This document shows positions 34,523 to 43,252 of a DNA stretch of 64,000 bases, piece by piece. The notes beneath the pieces are model-generated. The model made no database searches, was not told where the DNA came from, and worked only from the letters and a program-made list of their open reading frames with translations. The stretch's first letter is position 1. Each line of letters starts with the position of its first letter. This DNA is from Amycolatopsis rubida (GTDB taxonomy: Bacteria; Actinomycetota; Actinomycetes; Mycobacteriales; Pseudonocardiaceae), in NCBI RefSeq assembly GCF_900115345.1, contig NZ_FOWC01000003.1:372001-436000 (forward strand). Reading direction: 5' to 3'. A program made the translations under genes and the position numbers.

Positions 34523-35371
34523 ATGGCCAACCCGTTCGTGAAGTTCTGGAAGTACATGATGGCGGCGTTCTCGTCGAAGATCGACGAGCACGCCGACCCG
34601 AAGGTACAGATCCAGCAGGCCATCGAGGAGGCACAGCGCAACCACCAGGCGCTGACGCAGCAGGCCGCCTCCGTGATCGGCAACCAGCGGCAGCTGGAGA
34701 TGAAGCTCAACCGCCAGCTCGGCGAGGTCGAGAAGCTGCAGGCTTCGACGCGCCAGGCGCTGGTGCTGGCCGACGAGGCCCGCGGCAAGGGCGACGAGGC
34801 GAAGGCGACCCAGTTCGAGACCGCGGCGGAGAGCTTCGCCGCGCAGCTGGTCACCGCCGAGCAGAGCATCGAAGACCTCAAGACGCTGCACGACCAGTCG
34901 CTGCAGGCGGCCACGCAGGCCAAGCAGGCCGTCGAGCGCAACGCGACGATGCTGCAGCAGAAGCTGGCCGAGCGCACCAAGCTGCTCTCGCAGCTGGAGC
35001 AGGCGAAGATGCAGGAGCAGGTCTCCGCCTCGCTGAACCAGATGAGCCAGCTGGCCGCGCCGGGCAACACGCCGTCGCTGGAAGAGGTTCGCGACAAGAT
35101 CGAGAAGCGCTACACCACCGCGCTGGGCTCGGCCGAACTGGCGCAGAACTCGGTGCAGGGCCGCATGATGGAGGTCCAGGAGTCGGCCACCCAGATGGCG
35201 GGCCACTCGCGGCTGGAGCAGATCCGCGCGTCGATGCGCGGCGACTCGGTCGCCCAGGTCACCGACGGCGGGTCGGGCTCGGCCGCGGCCGCGCCGGCCC
35301 CCGCCTCGGGCGACATCCAGCGGGAGATCCAGGCCCGCGTGCAGGCCGAACAGGGCAAGAACCCGGCCTGA
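34523..35371 (+). CDS. pspA: PspA/IM30-family phage shock protein
   Basis: PspA coats and protects stressed membranes. The 282-residue protein is almost wholly helical and heptad-rich ([20 protein letters not shown], then long coiled coils of Gln, Glu, Ala and Leu). The N-terminal amphipathic helix fits membrane insertion, and a Ser/Ala-rich linker precedes a short C-terminal helix ([15 protein letters not shown]). It matches the 35-kDa antigen of mycobacteria in size and location. A GGCGGAGG site precedes the ATG. The next gene begins 37 bases after the stop. Confidence 0.95.
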   Translation: MANPFVKFWKYMMAAFSSKIDEHADPKVQIQQAIEEAQRNHQALTQQAASVIGNQRQLEMKLNRQLGEVEKLQASTRQALVLADEARGKGDEAKATQFETAAESFAAQLVTAEQSIEDLKTLHDQSLQAATQAKQAVERNATMLQQKLAERTKLLSQLEQAKMQEQVSASLNQMSQLAAPGNTPSLEEVRDKIEKRYTTALGSAELAQNSVQGRMMEVQESATQMAGHSRLEQIRASMRGDSVAQVTDGGSGSAAAAPAPASGDIQREIQARVQAEQGKNPA

Positions 35372-35408
35372 CCGGCCGGGCACGAGCGGCGCGCAGGGGG
35401 CGGGGCGG

Positions 35409-36392
35409 ATGACCAAGCGGCGGGACTTCAGCGAGTTCAACGCCAAGCTCGAGAAGCACATCGAGCGGTTGCCCGACTACGCCCAGCGCGCCCAGGAAAA
35501 ACTGCAGCGGTACTTCCCGCCTGCCGACGAGGCAGGCGGGAAGCCGCAGCAGAACAGCCGGCCCCAGCGCGGTCCGGTCTCCCCGCCGCCGGTGCCGCGC
35601 CGCCCGTCGGCCCCGGCCGCCTTTTCCGCGGTCGCCGGGCAGGTGCCCGCGGTCGCCGAGGTCCGCGCGAAATGGCAGCGCTGGAACGAGCCGAGCGCGA
35701 AGCACCAGCGCCGGATCCGCCGCACCTCGCGCGTGCTGACGTTGTGGGTGCTGGTCACGATCCTGCTCGGGATCCTCACCGTGCTCACCGCCACCGGCCT
35801 GCTCGGCGGAGCGGCGGCCGGCGCGGAGATCGGGCAGGCGGTGTTCTCCGGTTTCGCGACCCTGGTGTTCGGCACGTTCAGCGTCCGCACCGGGATGCGG
35901 TTGCGAGAGCTGAAGAAGCTCGAACTGCCCGCCGCGCCCAGCGGTCCGCCGCCGCTGCCCGCCGCCGGTTCGGCCGCGCGCGAGCCGATGGAGCGGTTGG
36001 CCGAGTCGGAAGCTTCGCTGCGTGAGCTCCTGAAGCAGCTTTCGGTCCCGACTTCGCTGGGCACCACGGCGGTTCCCGAGGTCTCGGTCGCCGACGCCCG
36101 CGCGACGGCCGACGAGGCCGCCCGTGCGCTGCGCGGCCTGGCCGACCGGATCCAGGCGATCGAACGAGGCCGCGATTCCGCACCGGAGCGCGAACGTTCG
36201 GCGCTGCAGGCCGCGGTCGCGAAGCTGCGCGAACAACTCGACGACGGCATCGAAGGCTACGGCGGCCTGGTCGCCGCGGCCGGTCGCGCGGTGGCGGCGA
36301 GCAGTGACGGGATGGTCACGTCGCGGGAGGCGCTGACGGACGCGACGGACCGGCTCGCCGGGTTGGCGCTCGCGCTGAAGGATCTTGGCTGA
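35409..36392 (+). CDS. PspM-like membrane partner of PspA
   Basis: The 327-residue protein has a soluble N-terminal part (MTKRRDFSEFNAKLEKHIER, then a Pro-rich stretch), two adjacent membrane helices (about residues 112-133 and 137-160), and a C-terminal coiled-coil-like part ending ALTDATDRLAGLALALKDLG. Location and layout match mycobacterial PspM, which works with PspA and ClgR in envelope stress. Identity rests on synteny and topology, not a sequence motif. Confidence 0.82.
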   Translation: MTKRRDFSEFNAKLEKHIERLPDYAQRAQEKLQRYFPPADEAGGKPQQNSRPQRGPVSPPPVPRRPSAPAAFSAVAGQVPAVAEVRAKWQRWNEPSAKHQRRIRRTSRVLTLWVLVTILLGILTVLTATGLLGGAAAGAEIGQAVFSGFATLVFGTFSVRTGMRLRELKKLELPAAPSGPPPLPAAGSAAREPMERLAESEASLRELLKQLSVPTSLGTTAVPEVSVADARATADEAARALRGLADRIQAIERGRDSAPERERSALQAAVAKLREQLDDGIEGYGGLVAAAGRAVAASSDGMVTSREALTDATDRLAGLALALKDLG

Positions 36393-36779
36393 CCCGCTGA
36401 TCCAGCCCCGTCGCCGGACCCCGCGGCCGGGCAATCCGCCGCGAAACGCCCGATCCGGGGGTGAATGTGGTCCGGGCCCGCGGCTTCGCGACGTCCCCGG
36501 GAATCGCAGTGGCCGGACCGAAACGCCGTCCTGATGGCCGAGTTTGGGATTCCGGTCGGCGCAACGGGACACCGCCGGCCGCGACGGTGCGTGAGTTTCC
36601 CCCGCACACCGCAACAATCGCGTAATCCGATCCTGCTGGTGACGGAAACGTCCGCGGTTTAACGTTTTTCTCATGAGGTCGGTGTTGGCACCCGCCAGGC
36701 CCGGCGTCGCGGGCTGAGGTTCGCGGCGCCGGACGTACACAGTGGACTCCTCCGATCCCGCCGAGGAAAGGACGCCCTC
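36393..36779. other. Intergenic stretch before the allophanate-hydrolase-like gene
   Basis: These 387 bases contain no credible gene. A relatively T-rich patch, TTTAACGTTTTTCTC (36658-36672), may be part of a promoter, and GAGGAAAGG (36762-36770) is the ribosome-binding site for the gene at 36780. Confidence 0.5.
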
Positions 36780-38087
36780 GTGACTACGCTCCCGCCGGAA
36801 CCTGATCCCGTTCCCGTCCCTCCGCCCAGCTCGTCCGAGCGGGTCCGCACCGCGTTCGAGCGGCTCGCGAAAGCCGACCGCCCCGGACTCTGGGCTTCGG
36901 TGCGGACCATGGAGGAAGTGCTCGTCGAAGCGAAAACCGTCGACGAACGCGTCCACGCCGGAGAAGACCTGCCGCTCGCCGGAACCGTCTGCGCGGCCGA
37001 CGCCGACGGCCCGCCCGCGATCGCGCGCCTGACCGACGCCGGCGCGGTGGTCCTCGGAACCACCGTCGCGGACCCGGAAAACGCGGTCGTCGGGCTTGAG
37101 ATCGTCGACCTGGCACTGAATTCCTCCGTACGCGAGATCGCCGCCCCGCCCGGGGTGCTCACCCTCAAACCGACGCCCGGGCTCATCTCCGGGACGATCG
37201 TTTCGGTGTCCGCGCACCGCCTCGCGACCGCCCAGCGTGCCGTTGCCGCGATGCTCGGCCCCGATGGTCTGGACCCTGCGGTCCGCGAATGGCCCGCCGA
37301 CGTCCGTCTCGCCGCCGGACAGCACCCGCGCCTCGGCATCCCCGCCGAAGCCAGCCTCCCGCTGCCCGTGAGAAGAGCGTTCGAGGTCGCTGCTGCCTCT
37401 CTGGAGGCTTCCGGGGCCGTGCTGGTCCCAGTGGACGTCAGCGCGCTTTACGGGGCCGGCAACGTCCCTGCGGCTCATTCGCTGCTGGCGGCTCTGGACG
37501 CGGTTCTCCTGCCGACTGTCGGCGTTCTGGACGCGACGCTGAACGCCCTGGACCTAGCTGCGGTGACCGTGCCGGGAGACCGGCGGCCGTACGGAATCAC
37601 GGTGGTGACAAGGGCGTTCGAGGACCAGATCGGTGCCGACCTGGCTTCGGTGCTGACCGGCGAGCAGTCGCCGGATCCGTATCCGTGCGAGAGCGTCGAC
37701 GTCGTGGTGTTCGGTGCACATCTGTGCGGCCAGCCGTTGCACGGCGAGTTGCGCGGTGCGCGGTTCGGTGGTCTGGTCCGGACCGCTGAGCGCTACCGGA
37801 TGGTGCTGCTCGACGGTGTCACGCCGCCGCAGCCCGGGGTGATCTCCGGCTCGGCCGGCGTGGACGGCGAGCGCTGGCGGCTGTCTCCCGCGGCGTTCGG
37901 CCGGTTCGCGACGGGGTTGGCCGCGCCGTTCGTGCTGGGCCGGGTCGAGCTGGAGGACGGGAGTTCGCCGCTCGCGGTGCTGTGCGAACCGGCGGCCGCG
38001 GCGAGCGGGGAAGGTCTGGACCGGTACGCGTCTTGGCGGGGGTATCTGCGGTTCGTCAGCACGGGGGGACGGCGGCTCCCCGGCTGA
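36780..38087 (+). CDS. Allophanate-hydrolase-like protein with degenerate amidase half
   Basis: The 435-residue protein resembles AtzF-type allophanate hydrolases, which convert allophanate to ammonia and CO2 using an amidase-signature domain and a distinct C-terminal domain. Its C-terminal region (about 300-435, VVVFGAHLCGQPLHGEL, SPAAFGRFATGLAAPFVLG, YASWRGYLRF) fits the second domain. The first domain keeps LKPTPGLISG but lacks the GGSSSGSA serine motif; the stretch between GTTVADPENAVVG and LKPTPG is too short to hold it. Amidase hydrolysis by the usual Ser-cisSer-Lys triad is therefore unlikely. GTG start with GAGGAAAGG. Confidence 0.82.
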   Translation: MTTLPPEPDPVPVPPPSSSERVRTAFERLAKADRPGLWASVRTMEEVLVEAKTVDERVHAGEDLPLAGTVCAADADGPPAIARLTDAGAVVLGTTVADPENAVVGLEIVDLALNSSVREIAAPPGVLTLKPTPGLISGTIVSVSAHRLATAQRAVAAMLGPDGLDPAVREWPADVRLAAGQHPRLGIPAEASLPLPVRRAFEVAAASLEASGAVLVPVDVSALYGAGNVPAAHSLLAALDAVLLPTVGVLDATLNALDLAAVTVPGDRRPYGITVVTRAFEDQIGADLASVLTGEQSPDPYPCESVDVVVFGAHLCGQPLHGELRGARFGGLVRTAERYRMVLLDGVTPPQPGVISGSAGVDGERWRLSPAAFGRFATGLAAPFVLGRVELEDGSSPLAVLCEPAAAASGEGLDRYASWRGYLRFVSTGGRRLPG

Positions 38088-38194
38088 GGCCGGACGGTCG
38101 CTTTCGGCGTCTGGGTCGAGCTGTCCGGCGCCGAAGCGGTGGACCGGCCCGGGTCTTCGCGGGCGGACTCGGGCTCGGCGCTGTCGGGGCTTCG

Positions 38195-39238
38195 CTACCG
38201 GTCGGCGAGTCCCCGGCCGACGCGGCGGACCAGTCCGGGCCCGTGCAGGGCGAAGCCGGTGTAGATCTGCACGAGGCTGGCCCCGGCGTCGAGCATGCGG
38301 CGGGCGTCGTCCGGGCCGAGGATGCCGCCGACGCCGATGATGGGCAGCTTGCCGTCGGTCTTTTCGTGGACGAAGCGGACGACTTCGGCCGAGCGCTCGG
38401 TCAGCGGGCGGCCGGACAGCCCGCCGGTTTCGGAGGCCAGTGCGGCTTCGGCGGGGGCGACGCCTTCGCGGGAGAGGGTGGTGTTGGTCGCGATGATTCC
38501 GGCGACGCCGTGCTCCAGGCAGACTTCGAGGAGTTCGGCGAGTGCGTCGTCGGTGAGGTCGGGGGCGACCTTGACCAGCAGGGGAGTGTCGCCGCCCAGT
38601 TCGGCTCCGGTCTCGCGGAGCTCGGCGAGCAGCTCGGCGAGTGCCGCTTTGTCTTGCAGCGCACGGAGACCCGGGGTGTTGGGGGAGCTGACGTTGATCG
38701 CGAAGTAGTCCGCGAAGGGGTGCAGGGCGCGGAGGGAGAAGCGGTAGTCCTCGACCGCCTCGTCCAGCGGCGTCACCTTGGACTTGCCGATGCTGATTCC
38801 CAGCGGGACAGCGGGCTTTCCGCGGGCGGCCAGGCGGTCGGCGAGGGCTTGGGCCCCGTCGTTGTTGAAGCCCATGCGGTTGATGACCGCGTCGGTGGCC
38901 GGGAGGCTGTAGAGGCGGGGTCGGGGATTGCCTGGCTGGGGGTGTCGGGTGACCGTGCCGACTTCGACGAAGCCGAAGCCAAGGGCGGGCCAGGCGTGCA
39001 GGGCGCGGCCGTTCTTGTCCATGCCCGCGGCCAGGCCGACGCGGTTGGGGAAGGTCAGGCCCAGGACGGTGGCGGGGTCGTTGGTGCGGTACAGCTTCGA
39101 GATCGGGCGGAGGGCGGTTCCGGCTCGGCCCGCTCGGCTCAGGAGGGTGACGGTGCGTTCGTGGACGACCTCGGGGTCGTGGTAGGCGAGCCGGTACATC
39201 GCTGGGCGGACGATCCTGTCGAAGAGCACGTCGTCCAT
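38195..39238 (-). CDS. pyrD: Dihydroorotate dehydrogenase (quinone)
   Basis: PyrD oxidises dihydroorotate to orotate with FMN and passes electrons to quinone at the membrane. The 347-residue protein has the class 2 layout: an N-terminal amphipathic extension ([27 protein letters not shown]), [26 protein letters not shown], the catalytic serine segment [25 protein letters not shown] and VGVGGI. It is convergent with the allophanate-hydrolase-like gene and alone on its strand here. Palindromes lie just upstream of its start. Confidence 0.96.
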   Translation of the reverse strand: MDDVLFDRIVRPAMYRLAYHDPEVVHERTVTLLSRAGRAGTALRPISKLYRTNDPATVLGLTFPNRVGLAAGMDKNGRALHAWPALGFGFVEVGTVTRHPQPGNPRPRLYSLPATDAVINRMGFNNDGAQALADRLAARGKPAVPLGISIGKSKVTPLDEAVEDYRFSLRALHPFADYFAINVSSPNTPGLRALQDKAALAELLAELRETGAELGGDTPLLVKVAPDLTDDALAELLEVCLEHGVAGIIATNTTLSREGVAPAEAALASETGGLSGRPLTERSAEVVRFVHEKTDGKLPIIGVGGILGPDDARRMLDAGASLVQIYTGFALHGPGLVRRVGRGLADR

Positions 39239-39375
39239 GCTGCCGTATCGCTGCTGGTCTGGCTGGGGCGGATCGGGGTTGGTGTGGTTCGGGTCGCGCC
39301 GGGGGCGGCTCGTCGCCTGGGGGCGACATTGCCGTGGTCGCTGGCGTGGGGCACCCGAAGCTTGATTGTGCTGAC

Positions 39376-39430
39376 GGGCGGCGGGTGCTTGTCAAGGCGG
39401 GAAAGATGCCTTGACAAGCACCCGCCGCCC
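39376..39430. repeat. 23-bp-arm perfect hairpin
   Basis: The arms (39376-39398 and 39408-39430) are perfect reverse complements, GGGCGGCGGGTGCTTGTCAA to GGC, around a 9-base loop. It lies in the 460-base stretch between pyrD and the RimL-like gene, both on the minus strand. It is a strong candidate terminator for the upstream RimL transcript or a transposon-related palindrome. Confidence 0.75.
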
Positions 39431-39590
39431 GCAGGGAGGCTTCGGATCGGGGTGCGGGGATGGCGTGGGTGCCTCGATTGTTGGCTTGCGGTTGGGGTCT
39501 GCTGGGCTTCGCGCCCCAATGGGGCGGCATCCCCGGAGGCTTGCGGGCGGGGCTGGCCGGGAAGGGGTCCCTCACGGACCGGTGGCGGGT

Positions 39591-39638
39591 CGTGAGGGGA
39601 ACCCTGAGGAACTCTGATTCCCTCGGGTTCCCCTCACG
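39591..39638. repeat. Dispersed GTGAGGGGAAC hairpin, second copy
   Basis: The arms 39591-39611 and 39618-39638 pair with small shifts around CTCTGA. The outer 14 bases, CGTGAGGGGAACCC, match the 4805-4859 element, and a GTCCCTCACGGACC fragment sits at 39568-39581. It lies 64 bases from the 3' end of the RimL-like gene, so it may terminate that transcript. Confidence 0.7.
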
Positions 39639-39701
39639 GCACGTGGGCGGCTGGCGGAGCGGGCGGAGCCGCCGCGGGCCGGAAGTGCCGGAGGGGAGGG
39701 A

Positions 39702-40274
39702 TCAGTTCCTCCGGGAAGCACCGGCTTTCCACTCGTCTTCCAACATGGCGTAGACCAGCTCGTCGGTCCATTCGCCCTTGACGATCTCGTTCTCCCGCAG
39801 GCGTGCTTCCTGGCGCATCCCCAGCCGTTCCATCAGCGACGCCGACGCGGTGTTGCGGCCGTCGCAGCGGCCGATGACGCGGTGCAGGCCCAGATCTTCG
39901 AAGCCGAGGCGCAGGACTTCGCACGTTGCTTCCAGGGCCAGGCCTTTTCCGTGGTGGTCGGGGTGGAAGACGAAGCCGATCTCGCCTTGGCGGTGTTCGG
40001 CGCTGAGGTATTCGAGGTTGAGGTCGCCGATGAGCTGCCCGGTTTCGGCGAGTTCCACGGCGACGGCGAGGAACTGGCCTTCCTCCGTCAACGTCGCGCT
40101 GTGCACGCGCTTCGCCAGCGCGGCCGCGGATTCCGCGCGGCTGCGCGGTCCCCAGTACAGGTAGCGGACGACGTCCGCGCGGGACTGGAACGAGTTCAGG
40201 GCATCGAGATCGTCGTCCCGGAACGGGCGGAGGAGCAGGCGTTCGGTGCTGATCGGATAGTCCGGCCTGAGCAT
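39702..40274 (-). CDS. RimJ/RimL-type GNAT acetyltransferase
   Basis: The 190-residue protein has the RimJ/RimL/YdaF layout: PISTERLLLRPFRDDDLDALNSF, an EIGFVFHPDHHGKGLALEA acetyl-CoA loop, VIGRCDGRNTASASLMERLGM, and a C-terminal DELVYAMLEDEW. These enzymes acetylate protein N-termini or amino groups of small molecules; acceptors vary, and some confer antibiotic resistance. The ATG at 40274 is clear. Upstream is an unusually long leader with its own promoter (40275-40635), suggesting regulation of this gene by attenuation or translation. Confidence 0.88.
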   Translation of the reverse strand: MLRPDYPISTERLLLRPFRDDDLDALNSFQSRADVVRYLYWGPRSRAESAAALAKRVHSATLTEEGQFLAVAVELAETGQLIGDLNLEYLSAEHRQGEIGFVFHPDHHGKGLALEATCEVLRLGFEDLGLHRVIGRCDGRNTASASLMERLGMRQEARLRENEIVKGEWTDELVYAMLEDEWKAGASRRN

Positions 40275-40600
40275 CCTCCCAGCCTAGCGACTTTCGCGGG
40301 TCCGGAGGAACCGCCAGTGATCGCCGAGAGCGGAAAGAACCGCGAACGGACAGGGAAATTCCCGGGGCGCCTCCTGAACGCCGTCAGCGTCCAGGCCCGA
40401 GCCGGACCGGTGCTCGGGAACCCCGGGAACCCGGTGACTGCCTGGTATTCGTCAGCAGGCAGCACGTGAAGCAGGCGATGAGCCGAAGGTGGCTCTTGGT
40501 GCGTCGCTGCTCAAAGTCCCAACACGTGCCATCCGCTAGCGGACAGCCACCTCACGAGTCCTGTGTGAATACAACTTAGGACCACCTCCTCTCTCGTGTA
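40275..40600 (-). promoter_or_regulatory. Long 5' leader of the RimL-like gene with an extended Shine-Dalgarno and short frames
   Basis: The predicted transcript starts near 40600 and runs about 325 bases to the ATG at 40274. Close to its 5' end is AGAGAGGAGGTGGTCC, matching most of the full complement of the 16S rRNA 3' end. It is followed by short frames: TTG...TAG (12 codons, reading LYSHRTREVAVR) and GTG...TGA (14 codons, reading MRWLSASGWHVLGL). The perfect palindrome CCGCTAGCGG and paired AGGTGGCT/AGCCACCT arms lie between. A leader-peptide attenuator is possible; I do not recognise the element. Confidence 0.5.
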
Positions 40601-40605
40601 CTGCC

Positions 40606-40635
40606 ACGCTAACCGCGAACCTCTCGGTACGGCAA
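40606..40635 (-). promoter_or_regulatory. Promoter of the RimL-like transcript
   Basis: Read on the minus strand, TTGCCG (40635-40630) and TAGCGT (40611-40606) are separated by 18 bases, a fair match to a housekeeping sigma promoter. The start would be about 40600, just before the extended ribosome-binding site. The -35 lies at the end of the Nei-type gene. Confidence 0.55.
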
Positions 40636-40637
40636 CA

Positions 40638-41456
40638 TCATTTGCGCGGCGGTCCATCGGCCGGGACGGGGCCGGGCTGGCAGCGCGGGCAGCACCAGGT
40701 CGGGCGCTGGTACCGGCCGTCGCCCTGCTGGCGCACCAGCAGCGGGCCGCCGCAGCGGAAGCAGCCCTGGCGGGTGCGTTCGTAGACCCAGGTGCGGCGG
40801 CCGCGGCGGAGGTCGCCGGTGGTGGCCTGCTCGTGCCGCCACGCGTTCGCGACCAGCAGCTTCCGGGCGAGCGCCACCGCTCGTGCGGGGTCCACTTCGG
40901 ACACTGGGGTCCACGGGGAAACCCCTAGCAGGAAAGAGATCTCGCACTTGTACAGGTTGCCGACGCCGGCCATGATCCGCTGGTCCAGCAGTGCGTCGCC
41001 GAGTTCGCGGTCCGGTTTCGCGGCGAGATTGGCGGCGGCCAGCGCGGCGTGCTCGTCCCTCCACTGTGGATCGAGCAGGTCCGGGCCGAGGTGGCCGACG
41101 AGAGCGGGTTCCTCGGCGGTGGGCAGCAATTTCAGGTCGTGCAACCGGAAACCGATCACCTGGACGTCCTCGGTCATCAGCACGACGCGCGCGTGCTGGG
41201 CGGGCATCGCCCACTTCGCGCCCGCCGGCTGGATTTTCCACGAGCCGTCCATGCGCAGGTGGCTGTGCAGCGTCAGGTCGCCGGAGAAGCGCGTGAAGAG
41301 GTGCTTCCCGACGGTGCCGACGCTGTGCACCTCCCGGCCCGCGAGGTCCACAGTGGCCAGTTCGGGATGCCGGAACTGGCCGCGCACCAGCGTTTTCCCG
41401 GCGAGCGCGCGGTCGAGCAGCTTTCCGGCCAGGAATACGGTGTCGCCCTCGGGCAC
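40638..41456 (-). CDS. Fpg/Nei-family DNA glycosylase
   Basis: The 272-residue protein is a bifunctional DNA glycosylase/lyase for oxidised bases. It begins MPEGDTVF, the Pro1-Glu2 start of the Nei branch after methionine removal, has the helix-two-turn-helix segment (LLDQRIMAGVGNLYKCEISFLLG) and a zinc finger (CFRCGG...CCPRCQ, four cysteines). PEGDT rather than PELPE points to Nei2-type actinobacterial enzymes. It starts at the GTG at 41456, 3 bases after the ParA-like stop, so the two may be cotranscribed. Confidence 0.92.
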   Translation of the reverse strand: MPEGDTVFLAGKLLDRALAGKTLVRGQFRHPELATVDLAGREVHSVGTVGKHLFTRFSGDLTLHSHLRMDGSWKIQPAGAKWAMPAQHARVVLMTEDVQVIGFRLHDLKLLPTAEEPALVGHLGPDLLDPQWRDEHAALAAANLAAKPDRELGDALLDQRIMAGVGNLYKCEISFLLGVSPWTPVSEVDPARAVALARKLLVANAWRHEQATTGDLRRGRRTWVYERTRQGCFRCGGPLLVRQQGDGRYQRPTWCCPRCQPGPVPADGPPRK

Positions 41457-41459
41457 GGT

Positions 41460-42311
41460 TCAGCCCGCGGTTTCCGACACTTCCGCCCGCGCCGCTTCCT
41501 CCTCGGCGCGCACGCGGTGCCGTCCGGCGCGGCTGGAGCGCAGGATTTTGGCGAGGACCATGTTGAAGGTCAGCGCGATCTCTTGTGCGCCAGGGGAATG
41601 CCATTCGTGGATCGGGCTGCACGCGCCCTGGGCCTGCTGCACCGCGAGCCGGTCCGGGATCGCGGTCGGCATCACCAGCGAACCGAAGTTCTCGCGCAGT
41701 TCCGAGACCCGGAACTGGTGCTCGTACGACCGCACGCGCAGCTTGTTCACGAGCACGCCGATCGGCCGCAGGGACGGATTGCCGTCCTCGCGGATCCGTT
41801 CGATCGCTTCGAGTGCGCGCTGGGCGCCGGCCACCGCATACATTGTGGGTTCGGTCACAATGAGCGCGCTGTCGGCCGCCACGAGTGCCGATTTGGTGAG
41901 CCGGCCGAGCGACGGCGGGCAGTCGATGATCGCCAGCTCGTACGGGTCCTCGCGCAGCGGACGTTGGTGGAGTTCGTCGAGCGCGCGGGAAAGGTTTTCC
42001 AGGCGGCGGCCGTCGGAGTCGGGTTCGTTGAGCGACTCCAGCTCCTCGGCGCCGACCAGCACGTCGATCTCCTCGCTCCAGACGCTGGGCGCGATCGCGC
42101 GTTCGAGGACGGCCCGCGCGGGCGTCTCGAGCACGTCGGCGAGCGTCGCGTCGGTGAACGGCGGATCGAGCGAGGTGGTGGCGTTGCCCTGCGGGTCGAG
42201 ATCGGCTACGAGCGTGCGGGTTCCCCTACGCAGCGCGGCCGACGCGATACCGAGCGCGACCGTCGTTTTGCCGACACCACCCTTGAGGCTGAGAACGGCG
42301 ACCGTGTGCAC
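41460..42311 (-). CDS. ParA/MinD-type P-loop ATPase
   Basis: The 283-residue protein has the deviant Walker A motif KGGVGKTT near its start (VLSLKGGVGKTTVALGIASA), the DLDPQGNAT switch segment and CPPSLG (IIDCPPSLG). Such ATPases partition DNA or position protein cargo; no ParB or cargo gene is adjacent. The C-terminus is basic (RSSRAGRHRVRAEEEAARAE). The frame is open upstream, but the protein begins at the GTG at 42311. It precedes the Nei-type gene by 3 bases, an unusual pairing. Confidence 0.88.
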   Translation of the reverse strand: MHTVAVLSLKGGVGKTTVALGIASAALRRGTRTLVADLDPQGNATTSLDPPFTDATLADVLETPARAVLERAIAPSVWSEEIDVLVGAEELESLNEPDSDGRRLENLSRALDELHQRPLREDPYELAIIDCPPSLGRLTKSALVAADSALIVTEPTMYAVAGAQRALEAIERIREDGNPSLRPIGVLVNKLRVRSYEHQFRVSELRENFGSLVMPTAIPDRLAVQQAQGACSPIHEWHSPGAQEIALTFNMVLAKILRSSRAGRHRVRAEEEAARAEVSETAG

Positions 42312-42422
42312 TCGACACAGCCTACGGGCCGCGCGCCGGGGCGGTAGCCCGGAAGGTGGCGAACGCCGCTGCGGTGCCACGCGGGTCACGGCAAGTGACC
42401 GGCGGCCATTACCCTGTCGGCC

Positions 42423-43148
42423 ATGAAGACCGACACCGTGGCCGCCCGGGGTTCGGGCGCTGTACGCCGGGCGCTCGAGGCCGAACTGCGGGCCGCCCGC
42501 GCCCGCGGCGTGGAGCAGCCGGTCGTCGTCGACGTCGGCGGCGGGAGCGGCGGCTGGGCGGTGCCGTTCGCCTCGGCCGGATGCCTGGTCACCGTGGTCG
42601 AACCGAACCCGAACGCGCTCGCGACGCTGCGTCGTCGCGCCGAGGAGGAGGGTGTCTCCGGCCGGATCACGGTGATCGCGGACGACTCCGACGCGCTCGG
42701 CGCGCACGTCCGGGCCGGATCGGCGGACCTGGTGCTGGCGCACGGCCTGCTGGAGGTCGTGGACGACCCGCGCGTCGTGCTCGACGCGCTCGCCGCGGCC
42801 GTGTCGCCGGGCGGGGCCGTGTCGGTGCTGGTGGCCAACCGCACCGCGGCCGTGCTGCATCGCGCGCTGGCCGGGCGGATCTCCGAGGCGCAGCAGCTGA
42901 TGGAAGGTCCGGACGGCGTCGTCGCGGGGGACACCGTACTGCGCCGGTACGACAGTGCCGGGCTCACCGATTCGCTCGTGGCGGCCGGCCTGGAGGTCAC
43001 GCTGCTGCAGGGCGACCGGGTGATCTCGGACGTCGTGCCGGGCGGGGTCCGCGAGGACGAACTGGCCGAGTTCGAGCTGAGTGCCTCGGCGGTGCCCGCG
43101 TTGCGCGACGTCGCGGGCCGCTTGCACGCGATCGCCCGGCGGGGCTGA
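42423..43148 (+). CDS. Class I SAM-dependent methyltransferase
   Basis: The 241-residue protein has the SAM-binding motifs VVVDVGGGSGGWAVPF (motif I), VTVVEPNPNALATLRRRA (II) and LVLAHGLLEVVDD (IV). It is related to small methyltransferases of the CmoA/UbiE type, but substrate cannot be named. The ATG lies 7 bases after TACCCT (42410-42415), so the mRNA may be leaderless. DNA polymerase IV follows on the same strand after about 100 bases. Confidence 0.88.
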   Translation: MKTDTVAARGSGAVRRALEAELRAARARGVEQPVVVDVGGGSGGWAVPFASAGCLVTVVEPNPNALATLRRRAEEEGVSGRITVIADDSDALGAHVRAGSADLVLAHGLLEVVDDPRVVLDALAAAVSPGGAVSVLVANRTAAVLHRALAGRISEAQQLMEGPDGVVAGDTVLRRYDSAGLTDSLVAAGLEVTLLQGDRVISDVVPGGVREDELAEFELSASAVPALRDVAGRLHAIARRG

Positions 43149-43252
43149 TCCGCTCTCCGCCCGCCGCGATGACCGGCCCGGCCACCCGTAAGCGTGGTCG
43201 CCGGTGCTCGCACGCCAGGAATTGTCGGTGGCGGCGGGTAGCGTCCGGAGGC

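Noticed and set aside
40575..40600. Resemblance of the plus-strand ACCACCTCCTCTCT to the 16S rRNA 3' end
   Set aside because: The match is the complement of a strong ribosome-binding site on the other strand; no rRNA sequence surrounds it.
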